A stretch of DNA of 26,215 nucleotides from a virus. Every line of letters starts with the position of its first letter. Position 1 is the stretch's first letter. This document shows, in pieces, positions 7,658-16,596 of the stretch. A program made the translations under genes and the position numbers. The stretch lies in the IMG/VR virus record IMGVR_UViG_3300019764_000020, positions 1-26,215 of that record. One strand, given 5' to 3'. Below the pieces are notes generated by a model that was given only the letters and a program-made list of their open reading frames with translations, was not told the origin of the DNA and ran no database searches.

Positions 7658-7971
7658 TGGATGAAATTAGAACATATACAGCGAAATTAATTTGGAATAG
7701 TGCTAATACATTAGATTCAAACGGTAATACTATTGAAGGAGTTTTAAATGAAACTGCTTTATTTAAGTGTTCACGAAAGAATAGTACTGCAAATTCTAAA
7801 CTAACAAGCTCAAATCTTGAAAATAATTCTAGGTTTATGGTTATGTCTGATATTATTTCGACTTTAGATTTAACTTTAGACTATAAAATTGAGTTTGAAA
7901 GTGAAGTATTTGAAGTAATTAAGATTAAAAATAGAACTTTCATTAATGATATGATAATTTATGTAAGATAA
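7657..7971 (+). CDS. Head closure-like connector protein
   Basis: A 104-residue protein predicted mostly beta, beginning at ATG 7657 on the previous stop; an in-frame TTG two codons earlier is less likely. It is the second gene of the connector cluster, where the head closure (stopper) protein is usually encoded (SPP1 gp16 type). The line DLTLDYKIEFESEVFEVIKIKNRTFINDMIIYVR at the end resembles the C-terminal strands of such small beta-barrel proteins (a short strand, 'Y-x-I', a 'V-F-x-V-I' strand). The stop overlaps the next ATG. Confidence 0.55.
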   Translation: MDEIRTYTAKLIWNSANTLDSNGNTIEGVLNETALFKCSRKNSTANSKLTSSNLENNSRFMVMSDIISTLDLTLDYKIEFESEVFEVIKIKNRTFINDMIIYVR

Positions 7972-8405
7972 TGAGTCAAATGTCATTAAATTGGAATAAA
8001 GCAAACGAGAAAGCAATAAACAAAGCTTTACAAGAAATGGTTAAAGTTAATGAAGAAAAAGCATTCTTTGCGCTTGGTTTAATTGGTGAAAAGGTTTCAA
8101 ATTTAGCAAGAAAGGACAAGACTTATCAAGACCAGACAGCTAATTTAAGAAACTCAACAGGCTATATTATTGTAACTGATAAAAGTATTCAGGATAAAGA
8201 ATTTGGAGAAGGTGAAGGTGCTAAAATTGGATTAAAAACAGCAATTGACAATATCACAACCAATAAAGAGGAAATCCAATTAATAGTATTAGCAGGTATG
8301 AATTATGCAGAAGAGCTAGAAACCAAAGGATATAAAGTATTAAGTTTTGCAGTTTTAAGTATACCTGAAATGGCTAAAGAAATACAAAATTATTACAATA
8401 AATAA
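7971..8405 (+). CDS. HK97 gp10-like neck protein
   Basis: A 144-residue protein with an N-terminal helix (NKAINKALQEMVKVNEEKAFFALGLIGEKVSNLARK), a middle segment DQTANLRNSTGYIIV (about 49-63) and a late segment AGMNYAEELETKGYKVLSFAV (about 105-125). The order 'long helix; TGxLRxS-like; Y-A-x-x-x-E-x-x-G-Y-x-V-L' is the signature of the HK97 gp10 family, which takes part in joining head and tail or in tail completion. It starts on the stop of the previous gene and its own stop overlaps the next ATG (TAATG), so it sits within a tightly coupled block of four genes. Confidence 0.72.
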   Translation: MSQMSLNWNKANEKAINKALQEMVKVNEEKAFFALGLIGEKVSNLARKDKTYQDQTANLRNSTGYIIVTDKSIQDKEFGEGEGAKIGLKTAIDNITTNKEEIQLIVLAGMNYAEELETKGYKVLSFAVLSIPEMAKEIQNYYNK

Positions 8406-8833
8406 TGATAATATCAGAATTAACAATAAAAACAGAGCTTTACAGAATTTTAAACAAAGACAGTTTGAAAGCACTTTTGAACGGTGGTTTAATTTACAAA
8501 GAAGCACGTCCGACTAATTCAGATAAAAATGATATTGTAATAAACACTAATTTCTTAAAAAACAATAGACAAACAGGTGTTTATAGTGGTGTTGCAAATG
8601 TAAATATATACTCAAAAGCTTTAAATAATGGTGCTTGTGACTCTGTTTTTTTAGAATTAGTTTTCAATGAAGTTGTAAATATATTTGAAAATTTAGTTAA
8701 AACAGGCGATGGAGCTTATACTTATAATAATCTCAATTTTGATTTAGGAGAAACAGGAACTATTAATGAGTTGGGTAAAAATGAATGGTTTTATTTAAAT
8801 ATACCATTAAACATAAATGATAACAACCAATAA
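8405..8833 (+). CDS. Tail terminator / completion-like protein
   Basis: A 142-residue mixed alpha/beta protein. The N-terminal helix (ISELTIKTELYRILNKDSLKALLNGG) is followed by strands with IYKEARPTNSDKNDIVIN, a VYSGVANVNIYSKALNNGA segment and a late helix FLELVFNEVVNIFENLV. This topology (helix, strand, 'RP' loop, 'N-V-N-I-Y' strand) fits the tail terminator proteins that cap the tail tube and bind the head. It is the last gene before the tail tube protein, as expected for that role. Translation is coupled to the previous gene by an overlapping TAATG. No family-defining residues are known to me here. Confidence 0.55.
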   Translation: MIISELTIKTELYRILNKDSLKALLNGGLIYKEARPTNSDKNDIVINTNFLKNNRQTGVYSGVANVNIYSKALNNGACDSVFLELVFNEVVNIFENLVKTGDGAYTYNNLNFDLGETGTINELGKNEWFYLNIPLNINDNNQ

Positions 8834-8844
8834 ATTTTAAATAA

Positions 8845-9633
8845 ATGTCAAAAAAGAAAAGATTAATAGGCATCCAGCATATTTTTGTTGGTGAAGTTCT
8901 TGAGACTGGTTTAATGCCAGATTTAAGTGCAATGACTGAAATTGGAACAATTCTACCTGATTCAGCAAGTATTGCAAAAGAAGACGATACGGTTACCGAC
9001 CTGAAAGCTCAAGAAACAGGAGAAGTAGATATTTCTATTTTATCTGAATTAGGGGCGCAAAGTGCTGTATTTAATACTAGAGATTTTAATCAAACTAATC
9101 TAGTTTTAGCTTTTGGTGGTTCAATGGTTAACGGTAAATGGAATGAACCAGTTGACGCTTTTAGAGGTCGTGAAAAATCAGTTAAAATTATAGGTCGTTC
9201 AGTTGATGGGTTGCATTTTGTTGTCGATATGCCAAAAACTAAAATGACTGCAAAAATGATTGGGGAGTTGCCCGAATCAGAATCGGCAAGCATTCAATTT
9301 ACAATGAAGAAATTAACACCTATAAATGAAACTACAAGTGTTAAGCAATCTCCATTGCAAAAATACTCGCAACCACAAGCACCATCTTTTGGAATTGTAG
9401 ACGATACTGCAAAAAGCTTTTTGTTTGACTATGTACCATCTTTTGAGGTAGCAACAGAATACGAATACAGTACAGATGGTGGTAGTATTTGGGCAGACGT
9501 AACAGTAAATCCAATTACAGGACTAACAGCAACCGCAATAGGTGATTTGCTTGTGAGAGTGAAGGAAGTAATTACAGGTACTGACCAATTTACTAGTGGT
9601 TTCGCACTTGCAAATACAGAAGCTATTACATAA
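8845..9633 (+). CDS. Major tail tube protein with C-terminal Ig-like domain
   Basis: A 262-residue protein. Residues 1-150 have the features of a tail tube subunit: early strands (LIGIQHIFVGEVLETGL), charged loop, beta hairpins, and AKMIGELPESESASIQFTMKKLTP near the end. After a Pro/Gln linker (KYSQPQAPSFGIVDD, about 172-186) comes a separate 75-residue domain (FLFDYVPSFEVATEYEYSTDGGSIWADVTVNPITGLTATAIGDLLVRVKE) with the strand pattern of an Ig/fibronectin-like fold, common as a surface decoration on siphovirus tail tubes. The gene is located just before the chaperone and tape measure genes, as usual. A terminator hairpin follows immediately. Confidence 0.77.
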   Translation: MSKKKRLIGIQHIFVGEVLETGLMPDLSAMTEIGTILPDSASIAKEDDTVTDLKAQETGEVDISILSELGAQSAVFNTRDFNQTNLVLAFGGSMVNGKWNEPVDAFRGREKSVKIIGRSVDGLHFVVDMPKTKMTAKMIGELPESESASIQFTMKKLTPINETTSVKQSPLQKYSQPQAPSFGIVDDTAKSFLFDYVPSFEVATEYEYSTDGGSIWADVTVNPITGLTATAIGDLLVRVKEVITGTDQFTSGFALANTEAIT

Positions 9634-9657
9634 TTCTAAATTATACTAAACATAAAT

Positions 9658-9691
9658 AAAAGCCAGCTATTTACTTTAATGGTTGGCTTTT
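9658..9691 (+). terminator. Hairpin terminator after the tail tube gene
   Basis: 9658-9667 (AAAAGCCAGC) pairs with 9682-9691 (GTTGGCTTTT), ten pairs with one G.T, loop of 14 bases, closing in TTTT. It lies between the tail tube stop and the next ATG (9706). Confidence 0.72.
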
Positions 9692-9705
9692 CTTAAATAA
9701 ATAAG

Positions 9706-10284
9706 ATGAGTAAAGAGAAAAAAGCGCAATTTTTCAATCAAAATGCAAAGGTATCAAACAAACCTATTTCAAAAGATAATCCGATAATTGAAAAAAAAGA
9801 GCCGCTATATAAAAAAGAACTAGACGATAAAGAAATAGAAAAACAAATCTTAGAATCACTAAACACGAAAGCTACAGAGTTTACTTTTGAAATCCTAAAG
9901 CCTAACTTGTGGCAAAAGCTAAGAAAGCAAACTACTAAAACTTTTCATGTTAAAAAGGTTGTATTTTCACAAGTTGCAAAGATGACTAAAATAATGCTCG
10001 ATATTCCCGAATTGAATTTGGAAAATATGAAAGCTGATGAACAGTTTTTGGAATCTATGAAAATGGCCAGTGAAGAAAATATACTAAAAGTTATGAAAGT
10101 AATTTCTATTTTCTTAACGGGCGATATTGACAATAAGACAGTTAATTTTCTTTTTAATAATTTAAGCACAAATGAAAGTATTGAAATTATGTTTAACATT
10201 CTAGCACAAAGCAATTATCAAGCTTTTACAGTTACTACTTTGCTCACGAAAGCCAGAACGAGCCTACAGACCTCAGCGAAGTAG
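9706..10284 (+). CDS. Tail assembly chaperone (gpG-like)
   Basis: A 192-residue, strongly helical, Lys-rich protein between tail tube and tape measure genes, where tail assembly chaperones are encoded. Such proteins coat the tape measure while the tube grows and are absent from the virion. The N-terminal 50 residues are polar and disordered (KKAQFFNQNAKVSNKPISKDN); the rest forms about six helices, e.g. EFTFEILKPNLWQKLRKQTTKTFHVKKVVFSQVAKMTKIML. In many phages this gene is extended by a -1 ribosomal frameshift; here a -1 frame is open from 10197 to 10469 and overlaps the 3' end. No classic X-XXY-YYZ slippery heptamer was found in the overlap. Confidence 0.65.
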   Translation: MSKEKKAQFFNQNAKVSNKPISKDNPIIEKKEPLYKKELDDKEIEKQILESLNTKATEFTFEILKPNLWQKLRKQTTKTFHVKKVVFSQVAKMTKIMLDIPELNLENMKADEQFLESMKMASEENILKVMKVISIFLTGDIDNKTVNFLFNNLSTNESIEIMFNILAQSNYQAFTVTTLLTKARTSLQTSAK

Positions 10285-10295
10285 TAGAAACTAAA

Positions 10296-10469
10296 ATGTT
10301 GAACGTGTATAAGATTATTAACGATGCAACAACAGCATTAAATTACACGGAAAATGAGGTTTTAAATGAAGTCCCCTTTAATTTGTTAATGTTGAGACTA
10401 TTTACTTATTACGAGGGTTTTAAACCAAAAAAGAAAGAAAGCGAAGGTGTTAACTTAGCTGACTTATAA
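10296..10469 (+). CDS. Second tail chaperone part (gpT-like), -1 frame
   Basis: A 57-residue frame (from ATG 10296) ends 13 bases before the tape measure gene. The frame is -1 relative to the chaperone gene and stays open upstream to 10197, so it could be reached either by a -1 frameshift from 9706 or by its own start. The protein is helical and ends in a basic then acidic tail (EGFKPKKKESEGVNLADL). The segment EVVETKMLNVYKIINDATTALNYTENEVLNEVPFNLLMLRLFTYYE is the kind of sequence seen in tail chaperone T-domains of this phage type. Both position and frame relation match the G/GT arrangement. Confidence 0.6.
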   Translation: MLNVYKIINDATTALNYTENEVLNEVPFNLLMLRLFTYYEGFKPKKKESEGVNLADL

Positions 10470-10482
10470 CAAAGATAAAATT

Positions 10483-12894
10483 ATGGCATTTACAGTAAAA
10501 GGCGGGTCAATAGTTTGGGATAGTAGAATAAACAACGACAAACTTAAAAAAGATGGTAAAGACACAGGAGGCATCTTAAATAAATTAGGGAAAAGCATTT
10601 CAAGTGCTGATATTTTTGCGGGTTTGGGTGTTTCTGCTGCATTAGCTTTTAAGCACGTTGTAGATGTTAATAAAGAATTTGAAAAGAGTCTTTCTTCTTT
10701 GCAGTCAATATTAGGACTTACCAAAGATGAAATGACTTTCTTTAAAGATGCATCTGTAGAAATGGGTGCAAATTCTACAAAGACAAGCCAACAAGTTGTT
10801 GAGGCTTTCAAATTGATAGGTAGCCAAAAGCCTGAACTTCTACAAAGTAAGGAAGCTTTAAAAGAAGTTACTCAGCAAGCTATTATATTAAGTGAAGCCG
10901 CTGAAATTGATGTTCCACAAGCCGCAGCCGCTTTAACTGGTGCTTTAAATCAAATGGGATTAGCGGGAAGTGAGTCAGGACGTGTTATTAATAGTTTAGC
11001 TGCAGGTGCTAAATTTGGTGCTTCTGCAATTCCTTTAACCTCCGAAGCTCTTAAAAACTTTGGTTCAGTTGCCAACTCATCAAACGTAACATTAGAGGAG
11101 TCAGTTGGTTTAGTTCAAACATTAGCAGAAAAACAAATTTTCGGAGCAGAGGCAGGAACAAATCTAAGAAACATAATTCTTAAACTTAAAAATGCAGGAT
11201 TGGGGTTTGTTGATGGTCAATTTGACATTAATGCAGCTTTAGAGGAAACTAGAAATAAGTTTGACGCAATACAAGACCCTGTTAAGAGGTCGCAAGAACA
11301 AACTAAGTTATTTGGTTTAGAAAGTGCCACGGCTGCAAATATATTACTAGAGAATACAGCGGCTTTTGAAGACTATACAAAAAAAGTAACAGGAACTACC
11401 ACGGCACTTGAACAACAGCGAATTAATACAGATAATTTGGCTGGTGATATTTCAAGTTTTAACAGTGCAGTTGAAAAGCTTGTTCTTTCTTTCAATGGTT
11501 CAGGCGGCTTGAATGAAGCTATAAGAGAGGTTGTTCAATTCGGGACTCAATTAATTAATAGGATTTCAGAAATAGGAGAAAATTTTGATAATACAAGCGG
11601 TCAAAGTTCAGCTTTTGCAAGCATATTAACGGATGTTTGGGGAGCTATAAAATTAAGCGTAGAGTTTGCCGTTGCTTTAATTGATAAATTTGCAGAGCTA
11701 GGAACGGGTACTGGTTTTGTTTCTGACATTTTTAATGGTTTAGCTACTGTTGTAGGTGGTGTTTTGGGTGTCTTTAAAGACATGACTATAGCCGTTGCCG
11801 ATTTGTTAGGATTAGATTTAACAGGAAATGTAGTTAATAATGTAGATAAGCTAGGAAGCTCTTTTGGTGGTTTAGGTTTAGAATTTGCCAAAACAGATGA
11901 CATTGCAAGCCGTTTGCAAAATAATTTATCTAAAATAGCAAAAACAAAACCAGTTGAAAGTCTGGTTAAGGACAAAAAAGAAAGTTCAACAACTGACAAA
12001 AAGAAGTCTATTTTTGAAGTTGATATTTCAGAGGAAGAAATTCAAGCGGAATACGACAAAATAAATGAATTAGAATTACAACAGCAAGAAACACAAAAAG
12101 AAAATACTAGTAAATTCTATCAAACTCAATTTGAAGCTCAACAGGAATTTGACTTAAACAAATTTATGTTACTTGAAAATGACGCTGAAAAAATAAAAGA
12201 ATTTGAAGAACAACAGGAAATCGACAGGCTACAAAGAAAGCTAAATTTAGAAACAGGACTAACAGATATACAGAGAAGTGCAATAGAAAGTCGAATTGAT
12301 TTATTACAAAAAGAAGAAACCGAGCGTAATAAATTTGGTAGTGTTGGTATTGCAGCGGCTCAAAACTTTGCTAATGTAATAGGATCAATAAGTAGGGATT
12401 CTAACAAAAGCGCAGAAGAAAACGCAGAAGATAGAAAAGCAGTATTATTAAATGGCTTAACTTCTACTTTAAACGTTGCTTTATCAGAAAGTTTGGCTTT
12501 ATTATTTGCAGATGCAGTTAAAAAGGGAGGTATATTTGGTTTAGTTGGAGTCCCTTTAATTTTAGGAGGTGCAAAAGCTTTATTCAACACTCTTATACCT
12601 AAATTTGCAGAAGGTGGAGTAATACCAGAAGGTCACCCTACAGATAGTTATCACGCTCTTTTGAAGTCTAATGAGGTTGTTAGCAATGGTAGGCAACAAG
12701 CTAATTTATTACATAGACTTTCAAATACTCATTTTAGCATGAATGACAGCGTACAATTATCTCAATTAATGAAAAATAGCAATAAGACAAACGAACTGTT
12801 AAGAAATCAAAAGAACTCGGTAGTGTATGGCAATAAGTTACTTATAACTAATAGAAATGGTATGCCGACCGACGAGGTTGTATCTTTAAGTTAA
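10483..12894 (+). CDS. Phage tail tape measure protein (TP901 family)
   Basis: An 803-residue protein, the longest gene in the window. Tape measure proteins fix tail length and are ejected ahead of the DNA. Residues about 45-300 show the TP901-type core: NKEFEKSLSSLQSILGLTKDEM, ASVEMGANSTKTSQQVVEAFKLIGS, LSEAAEIDVPQAAAALTGALNQMG and LRNIILKLKNAG. A second helical region with a charged coiled coil lies near 510-620, and a Gly/Val/Leu hydrophobic segment near 680-705 (GIFGLVGVPLILGGAKALFNTLIPKFAEGG) looks membrane-interacting. Using the usual scale of about 0.15 nm per residue, the tail would be about 120 nm. There is no peptidase or lysozyme domain. Confidence 0.88.
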   Translation: MAFTVKGGSIVWDSRINNDKLKKDGKDTGGILNKLGKSISSADIFAGLGVSAALAFKHVVDVNKEFEKSLSSLQSILGLTKDEMTFFKDASVEMGANSTKTSQQVVEAFKLIGSQKPELLQSKEALKEVTQQAIILSEAAEIDVPQAAAALTGALNQMGLAGSESGRVINSLAAGAKFGASAIPLTSEALKNFGSVANSSNVTLEESVGLVQTLAEKQIFGAEAGTNLRNIILKLKNAGLGFVDGQFDINAALEETRNKFDAIQDPVKRSQEQTKLFGLESATAANILLENTAAFEDYTKKVTGTTTALEQQRINTDNLAGDISSFNSAVEKLVLSFNGSGGLNEAIREVVQFGTQLINRISEIGENFDNTSGQSSAFASILTDVWGAIKLSVEFAVALIDKFAELGTGTGFVSDIFNGLATVVGGVLGVFKDMTIAVADLLGLDLTGNVVNNVDKLGSSFGGLGLEFAKTDDIASRLQNNLSKIAKTKPVESLVKDKKESSTTDKKKSIFEVDISEEEIQAEYDKINELELQQQETQKENTSKFYQTQFEAQQEFDLNKFMLLENDAEKIKEFEEQQEIDRLQRKLNLETGLTDIQRSAIESRIDLLQKEETERNKFGSVGIAAAQNFANVIGSISRDSNKSAEENAEDRKAVLLNGLTSTLNVALSESLALLFADAVKKGGIFGLVGVPLILGGAKALFNTLIPKFAEGGVIPEGHPTDSYHALLKSNEVVSNGRQQANLLHRLSNTHFSMNDSVQLSQLMKNSNKTNELLRNQKNSVVYGNKLLITNRNGMPTDEVVSLS

Positions 12895-12908
12895 TTTTCT
12901 TAACTTTG
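12878..12908 (+). promoter_or_regulatory. Promoter inside the end of the tape measure gene
   Basis: TTG at 12878-12880 and TAACTTTG at 12901-12908 are 20 bases apart. The -33 box lies within the tape measure coding region. Downstream, TGTTGTTAAACATA at 12909-12922 would be in the leader, and the same 14 bases occur at 22806-22819 near the Bet gene. Confidence 0.65.
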
Positions 12909-12937
12909 TGTTGTTAAACATACTTTAAAAGTTGCAA

Positions 12938-15172
12938 ATGTATAGTTTTAGATATTTAGATAGTACATATATTGAGTTTTTTCCTATTATCGAAGATTTT
13001 AAGATAATAAGAGAAAGGGATATTGATAACCCTTTCATTATTAGAACCTCGGCACAGGGTAAACTTAGTGTTAAAGATAGTGCTTTTACTTATTTTGAGA
13101 GTTTTAAGGGGACTTCAAATGAGATTGATGGCTATTTTTCTGAAACTATATCAGGAGAAGGTACAGCGCAATATTTATGTAAATATACAGTTTCAAATGA
13201 AATTAATTATTCTACAAAAATTTTATCTATATCGGTAACAATTACAGATAATTACTTTAATCTTTTAGATAATCCAGAAAAGAACATAAATACTGAATTT
13301 GATATAAGAGCTTTAAATGTTCCTATTCAGAAAATTACAAAAACAGGATTTACTTTTTGGGGTGCTAAACTAAAAGATATTATAACAAAAATAGTCGGAG
13401 AGTTAGACGTTTCAGTTATAATAGATTCGACTACTTTCAATTTCTTTGACAATAATAATTATCTATATCCTTTCATTTGTCAAGTAAAAGATAATAATAA
13501 AAGTACATTTTCTAGTTTATCAGATTTATTTCAAATAAAATTATCTACAGTTTTAGAGTTTTTGAGTGTAAACTCAGGGATGCAAACGTATTTTTATTTG
13601 GATAGCTCTAATAATTTAAGGTTCGGAAACATTAATGATTTGGCTTTTTCTGCTTATTCATTAGATTTAACTAATTTTAATGGGAAAAACTGGGCAGAAC
13701 AAACACCAGATTTAGTTCAATTTGAAGAAAAACTTTCTTTTATTCAGTATGTTAATAATAATCTAAAATCATATTTTAAAAATGTAAGTTGCGTTTTTAG
13801 CAAAAATAAGAAAAACGAAATTATAAATACTTATGATTTTATAACTGATTTAGACCAATCCGAAAATGAAACAAGCGGATTATCAATTATTAATACAAAC
13901 AAAACAACTGACAATAGAAATATAAATGATTTCTTAAATGTTAGTTTAGACACGTTTACAAGCAGTGGGGCGGGGACTTCGCTAGTCGGGACTAATTCAG
14001 GTGGAGGTATTCAGTATGCAGAGCAAAACATTTTAGACCAATTTGCATTGGTGCAAGATTCAGCTTTAGAACTTTCTTGGACTTCAAACACGCCAAGTCC
14101 AAACGGATTAGTTGAAATTGCTGACAGCTCGACAGGTACTATATATGCAAGCTTCCCAGTTGATAACGAAAGCGGTGTGTTTATTCCAAGTTCAAACTTA
14201 ACTGTAAGATGCAGGATTACTCAATCAAATGTAGGCTCTTTTGACATTGATAATCTAATACTTGACAGAGTTAGTTATTTAATTAGAAGTTCTACTATAG
14301 ATACCATTCTAGTTTGGAATAATGAGTTTGCACCGCAACATATAATTTCTAATTTCGGGGGCAATTATCCAAATTCAGAGGGTATTATTAATGATATTTC
14401 AGAAACGGGATTAAGCACGAAGCCCTCAGAAGTAGAAGAAATAGAGTTTGCTTTTACAGGACTTTTGAATACTTTCGTTTTTTCAGATTACATCAAAACA
14501 AACATAAGTGAAAAAATGATACCTTATAGAATCGAAAGAAATGTATTAGGTTTAGATGGCAAGGGATTTGATAATTTAATTTTAAAGAAATACGATAATG
14601 CAGTAGTACCCTTTGATTACTTCACGTTTACAGGTAGTAATTTTGAAGAGGTTACGGATACTAATATCTTGAACCCAATGAGCGGGATTACAAATGGCGT
14701 TATTGAGTTTGAATATAGGACTACAAGTACCACAAAACAGGGTGTTTTTAGCATTACAAACACCCTTGGCGGAGGGATTAATAACTTTGCAGACATAAAT
14801 ATAAATGAAGGCGTCGGTGAGCCTATTAGATTTGCAGCGGCTTTCGATAATGACTTATTATTTAATGTAAATTCACTTGCAGATAACTACTTTCAAGATG
14901 GCGAATGGCATACGGTCAAATGTATAATAGATGGTAATAATAATAGATTTATTATTGATGGAAACACTTATCAAGACACACAATTAACGTTTACGACAGG
15001 CGACAAAACAACATCCAAGTTTTTCCCCTTAAATAACAATTTCCTTAATTTAGGTAGGCGCAAAGTGTGGGGAGTTGCTCAAGTTTTAGAACAAGCATAC
15101 TGCACAGGAGATATGCGAAACTTCAAAATAACAAACGTTGCCGAAACCGTAACTTATTACGAATTTTATTAA
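12938..15172 (+). CDS. Tail tip/adhesin protein with C-terminal LamG-like domain
   Basis: About 744 residues from the ATG at 12938 (an in-frame TTG at 12932 is possible). The first gene after the tape measure, where distal tail and tail tip proteins are encoded. N-terminal part: beta-rich, with YIEFFPIIEDFKIIRERDIDNPFIIRTSAQGKLSV. The C-terminal ~180 residues (from about 560) read as a LamG/concanavalin-like sandwich: YFTFTGSNFEEVTDTNILNPMSGITNGVIEFEYRT, then DGEWHTVKCIIDGNNNRFIIDG, then LNLGRRKVWGV. Such domains commonly bind glycans, so receptor binding is the likely role. The gene has its own promoter. Its exact place in the tail tip is inferred from order. Confidence 0.62.
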   Translation: MYSFRYLDSTYIEFFPIIEDFKIIRERDIDNPFIIRTSAQGKLSVKDSAFTYFESFKGTSNEIDGYFSETISGEGTAQYLCKYTVSNEINYSTKILSISVTITDNYFNLLDNPEKNINTEFDIRALNVPIQKITKTGFTFWGAKLKDIITKIVGELDVSVIIDSTTFNFFDNNNYLYPFICQVKDNNKSTFSSLSDLFQIKLSTVLEFLSVNSGMQTYFYLDSSNNLRFGNINDLAFSAYSLDLTNFNGKNWAEQTPDLVQFEEKLSFIQYVNNNLKSYFKNVSCVFSKNKKNEIINTYDFITDLDQSENETSGLSIINTNKTTDNRNINDFLNVSLDTFTSSGAGTSLVGTNSGGGIQYAEQNILDQFALVQDSALELSWTSNTPSPNGLVEIADSSTGTIYASFPVDNESGVFIPSSNLTVRCRITQSNVGSFDIDNLILDRVSYLIRSSTIDTILVWNNEFAPQHIISNFGGNYPNSEGIINDISETGLSTKPSEVEEIEFAFTGLLNTFVFSDYIKTNISEKMIPYRIERNVLGLDGKGFDNLILKKYDNAVVPFDYFTFTGSNFEEVTDTNILNPMSGITNGVIEFEYRTTSTTKQGVFSITNTLGGGINNFADININEGVGEPIRFAAAFDNDLLFNVNSLADNYFQDGEWHTVKCIIDGNNNRFIIDGNTYQDTQLTFTTGDKTTSKFFPLNNNFLNLGRRKVWGVAQVLEQAYCTGDMRNFKITNVAETVTYYEFY

Positions 15173-15186
15173 AAAAGATATAATAT

Positions 15187-16596
15187 ATGTATAGTATAGA
15201 TTTTATAAATGCTAATGAAGAAATGGAATTTGTTAAATTAGAGTATCTTATAGCAAACTATAAAGCTGGAGACCTGATAATGACAGCAACTCAAATACCT
15301 TACTTTGCTTTTGATTTTACATTATTGCCTAATTCTACGGTTTGGCTTCAATCTTTAACTTTTAATGAAAGTACAAATGAGTATTCTTTTTCGGATTATA
15401 GAGAGCTGACAAATGCAAAATTGAAATCTAATTACTTTGAAGGTTACGAAACTTCTAATATTCAAAAAGGATTTTACAGAATAGCTTTTAAAGACTCTAG
15501 TAGTGCGGTTTATAAAATAAGTTACTGTTTATTAAATTATTCTAAATACGCTTTCATTAGTCAAGACTTGCAAGTTTTATTTTCAAATGGCAATCCCATT
15601 GATTTTTCAACAAATCCCGCAACTGTGCCAGATTCTGAAAGTTTGCAAAACGCAACAATATCAAAAGCTTATTCTTTAAAAGTCCCAGCTACTGAATATT
15701 TAGAAGTGTTTAATGGTGATAATTTACCAACAAATTATTCAATTTTAGTGAATTTAAATTTCACTTATGGTGGTGAATTGACTTTATTTGGACAGCAAGC
15801 AAATACTAACGGTTTCTTTACCTCTGTTAATTCTTTACCTCTTTACTGGTCTGGATATATATTAAATGTTGTAGTTGATTTTCAAAATTTATATAGTGGG
15901 CAAACTATTTTAATTGCTCTTACTAAAAATGCAAACACTTACAAATGTTTAGTAAACGGAACGGAATATGGGTCTAACGATTCAACTAAGAGCATATTTC
16001 TAGGAATGCAATACTATTATAACAGAAGTAGTCAAGCTGAATCTTTAAACAGACATTTGATTATTGATTATGCATTAACACCTGCTGAATTAGCAACTTT
16101 AGGCGGTTCTATCCAGGCTCTAGATAACTTTGCTTACGCAAATAAGGCTAATGTTGTTAATTTCATTGCCTGTTCAGAAGGTCATGGTTTGAAAACTTAT
16201 GATAAAAAGAGCGGAACGGAGTACACTTTGACTAGTGGGTGTGAATATGTATTACGAGATTTAGACTCTTTACATAATTTACAAAGAGGTTTTAGTTTAT
16301 TTCATGACACTGTAACTCCTTCAAATCTATTAAGAATCCCGTTAGATATGAATGGTAACAGCTTAAATAAAAACCCTTCTGGATATACTCTTGACGAAAA
16401 TTTAACTCAAAATGGATATGATTTTCTTAATTGTGAATCTATTTTAAATAATACAAACATAGGCAATCCACCTGATTTGAATAATTTTTACGCAACTGAA
16501 AAAAGTTTTTCAGATATTGTTTTAGAATCAGAAAATTACATTGAAAAAACAATAACAGGAAATAAAATTAACGATTTAAAAATAATAGAATTATGA
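15187..16596 (+). CDS. Tail protein with central jelly-roll (LamG-like) domain
   Basis: A 469-residue protein starting 15 bases after the previous stop. N-terminal 130 residues are beta-rich (FVKLEYLIANYKAGDLIMTATQIPYFAFDF...). About residues 160-305 look like a second LamG-type sandwich: TEYLEVFNGDNLPTNYSILVNLNF, then TYKCLVNGTEYGSNDSTKSIFLGMQYYYN and HLIIDYALTPAEL, the last being the familiar closing motif of such domains. The C-terminal 140 residues are polar and irregular. It overlaps the next gene by ATGA. Together with the previous gene it makes two adjacent adhesin-type proteins; a joint role in host recognition is an inference. Confidence 0.55.
   Translation: MYSIDFINANEEMEFVKLEYLIANYKAGDLIMTATQIPYFAFDFTLLPNSTVWLQSLTFNESTNEYSFSDYRELTNAKLKSNYFEGYETSNIQKGFYRIAFKDSSSAVYKISYCLLNYSKYAFISQDLQVLFSNGNPIDFSTNPATVPDSESLQNATISKAYSLKVPATEYLEVFNGDNLPTNYSILVNLNFTYGGELTLFGQQANTNGFFTSVNSLPLYWSGYILNVVVDFQNLYSGQTILIALTKNANTYKCLVNGTEYGSNDSTKSIFLGMQYYYNRSSQAESLNRHLIIDYALTPAELATLGGSIQALDNFAYANKANVVNFIACSEGHGLKTYDKKSGTEYTLTSGCEYVLRDLDSLHNLQRGFSLFHDTVTPSNLLRIPLDMNGNSLNKNPSGYTLDENLTQNGYDFLNCESILNNTNIGNPPDLNNFYATEKSFSDIVLESENYIEKTITGNKINDLKIIEL

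Noticed and set aside
11601-12590. Minus-strand frames inside the tape measure gene
   Set aside because: Both are antisense shadows of a clearly conserved gene.
13023-13238. Alternative plus-strand frame within the tail tip gene
   Set aside because: Overlaps a continuous conserved frame and encodes a low-complexity Leu/Ile/Arg-rich peptide; no start signal.
12938-16596. Diversity-generating retroelement target
   Set aside because: The LamG-like adhesins are the sort of gene such elements alter, but there is no reverse transcriptase, template repeat or repeated segment in the window.
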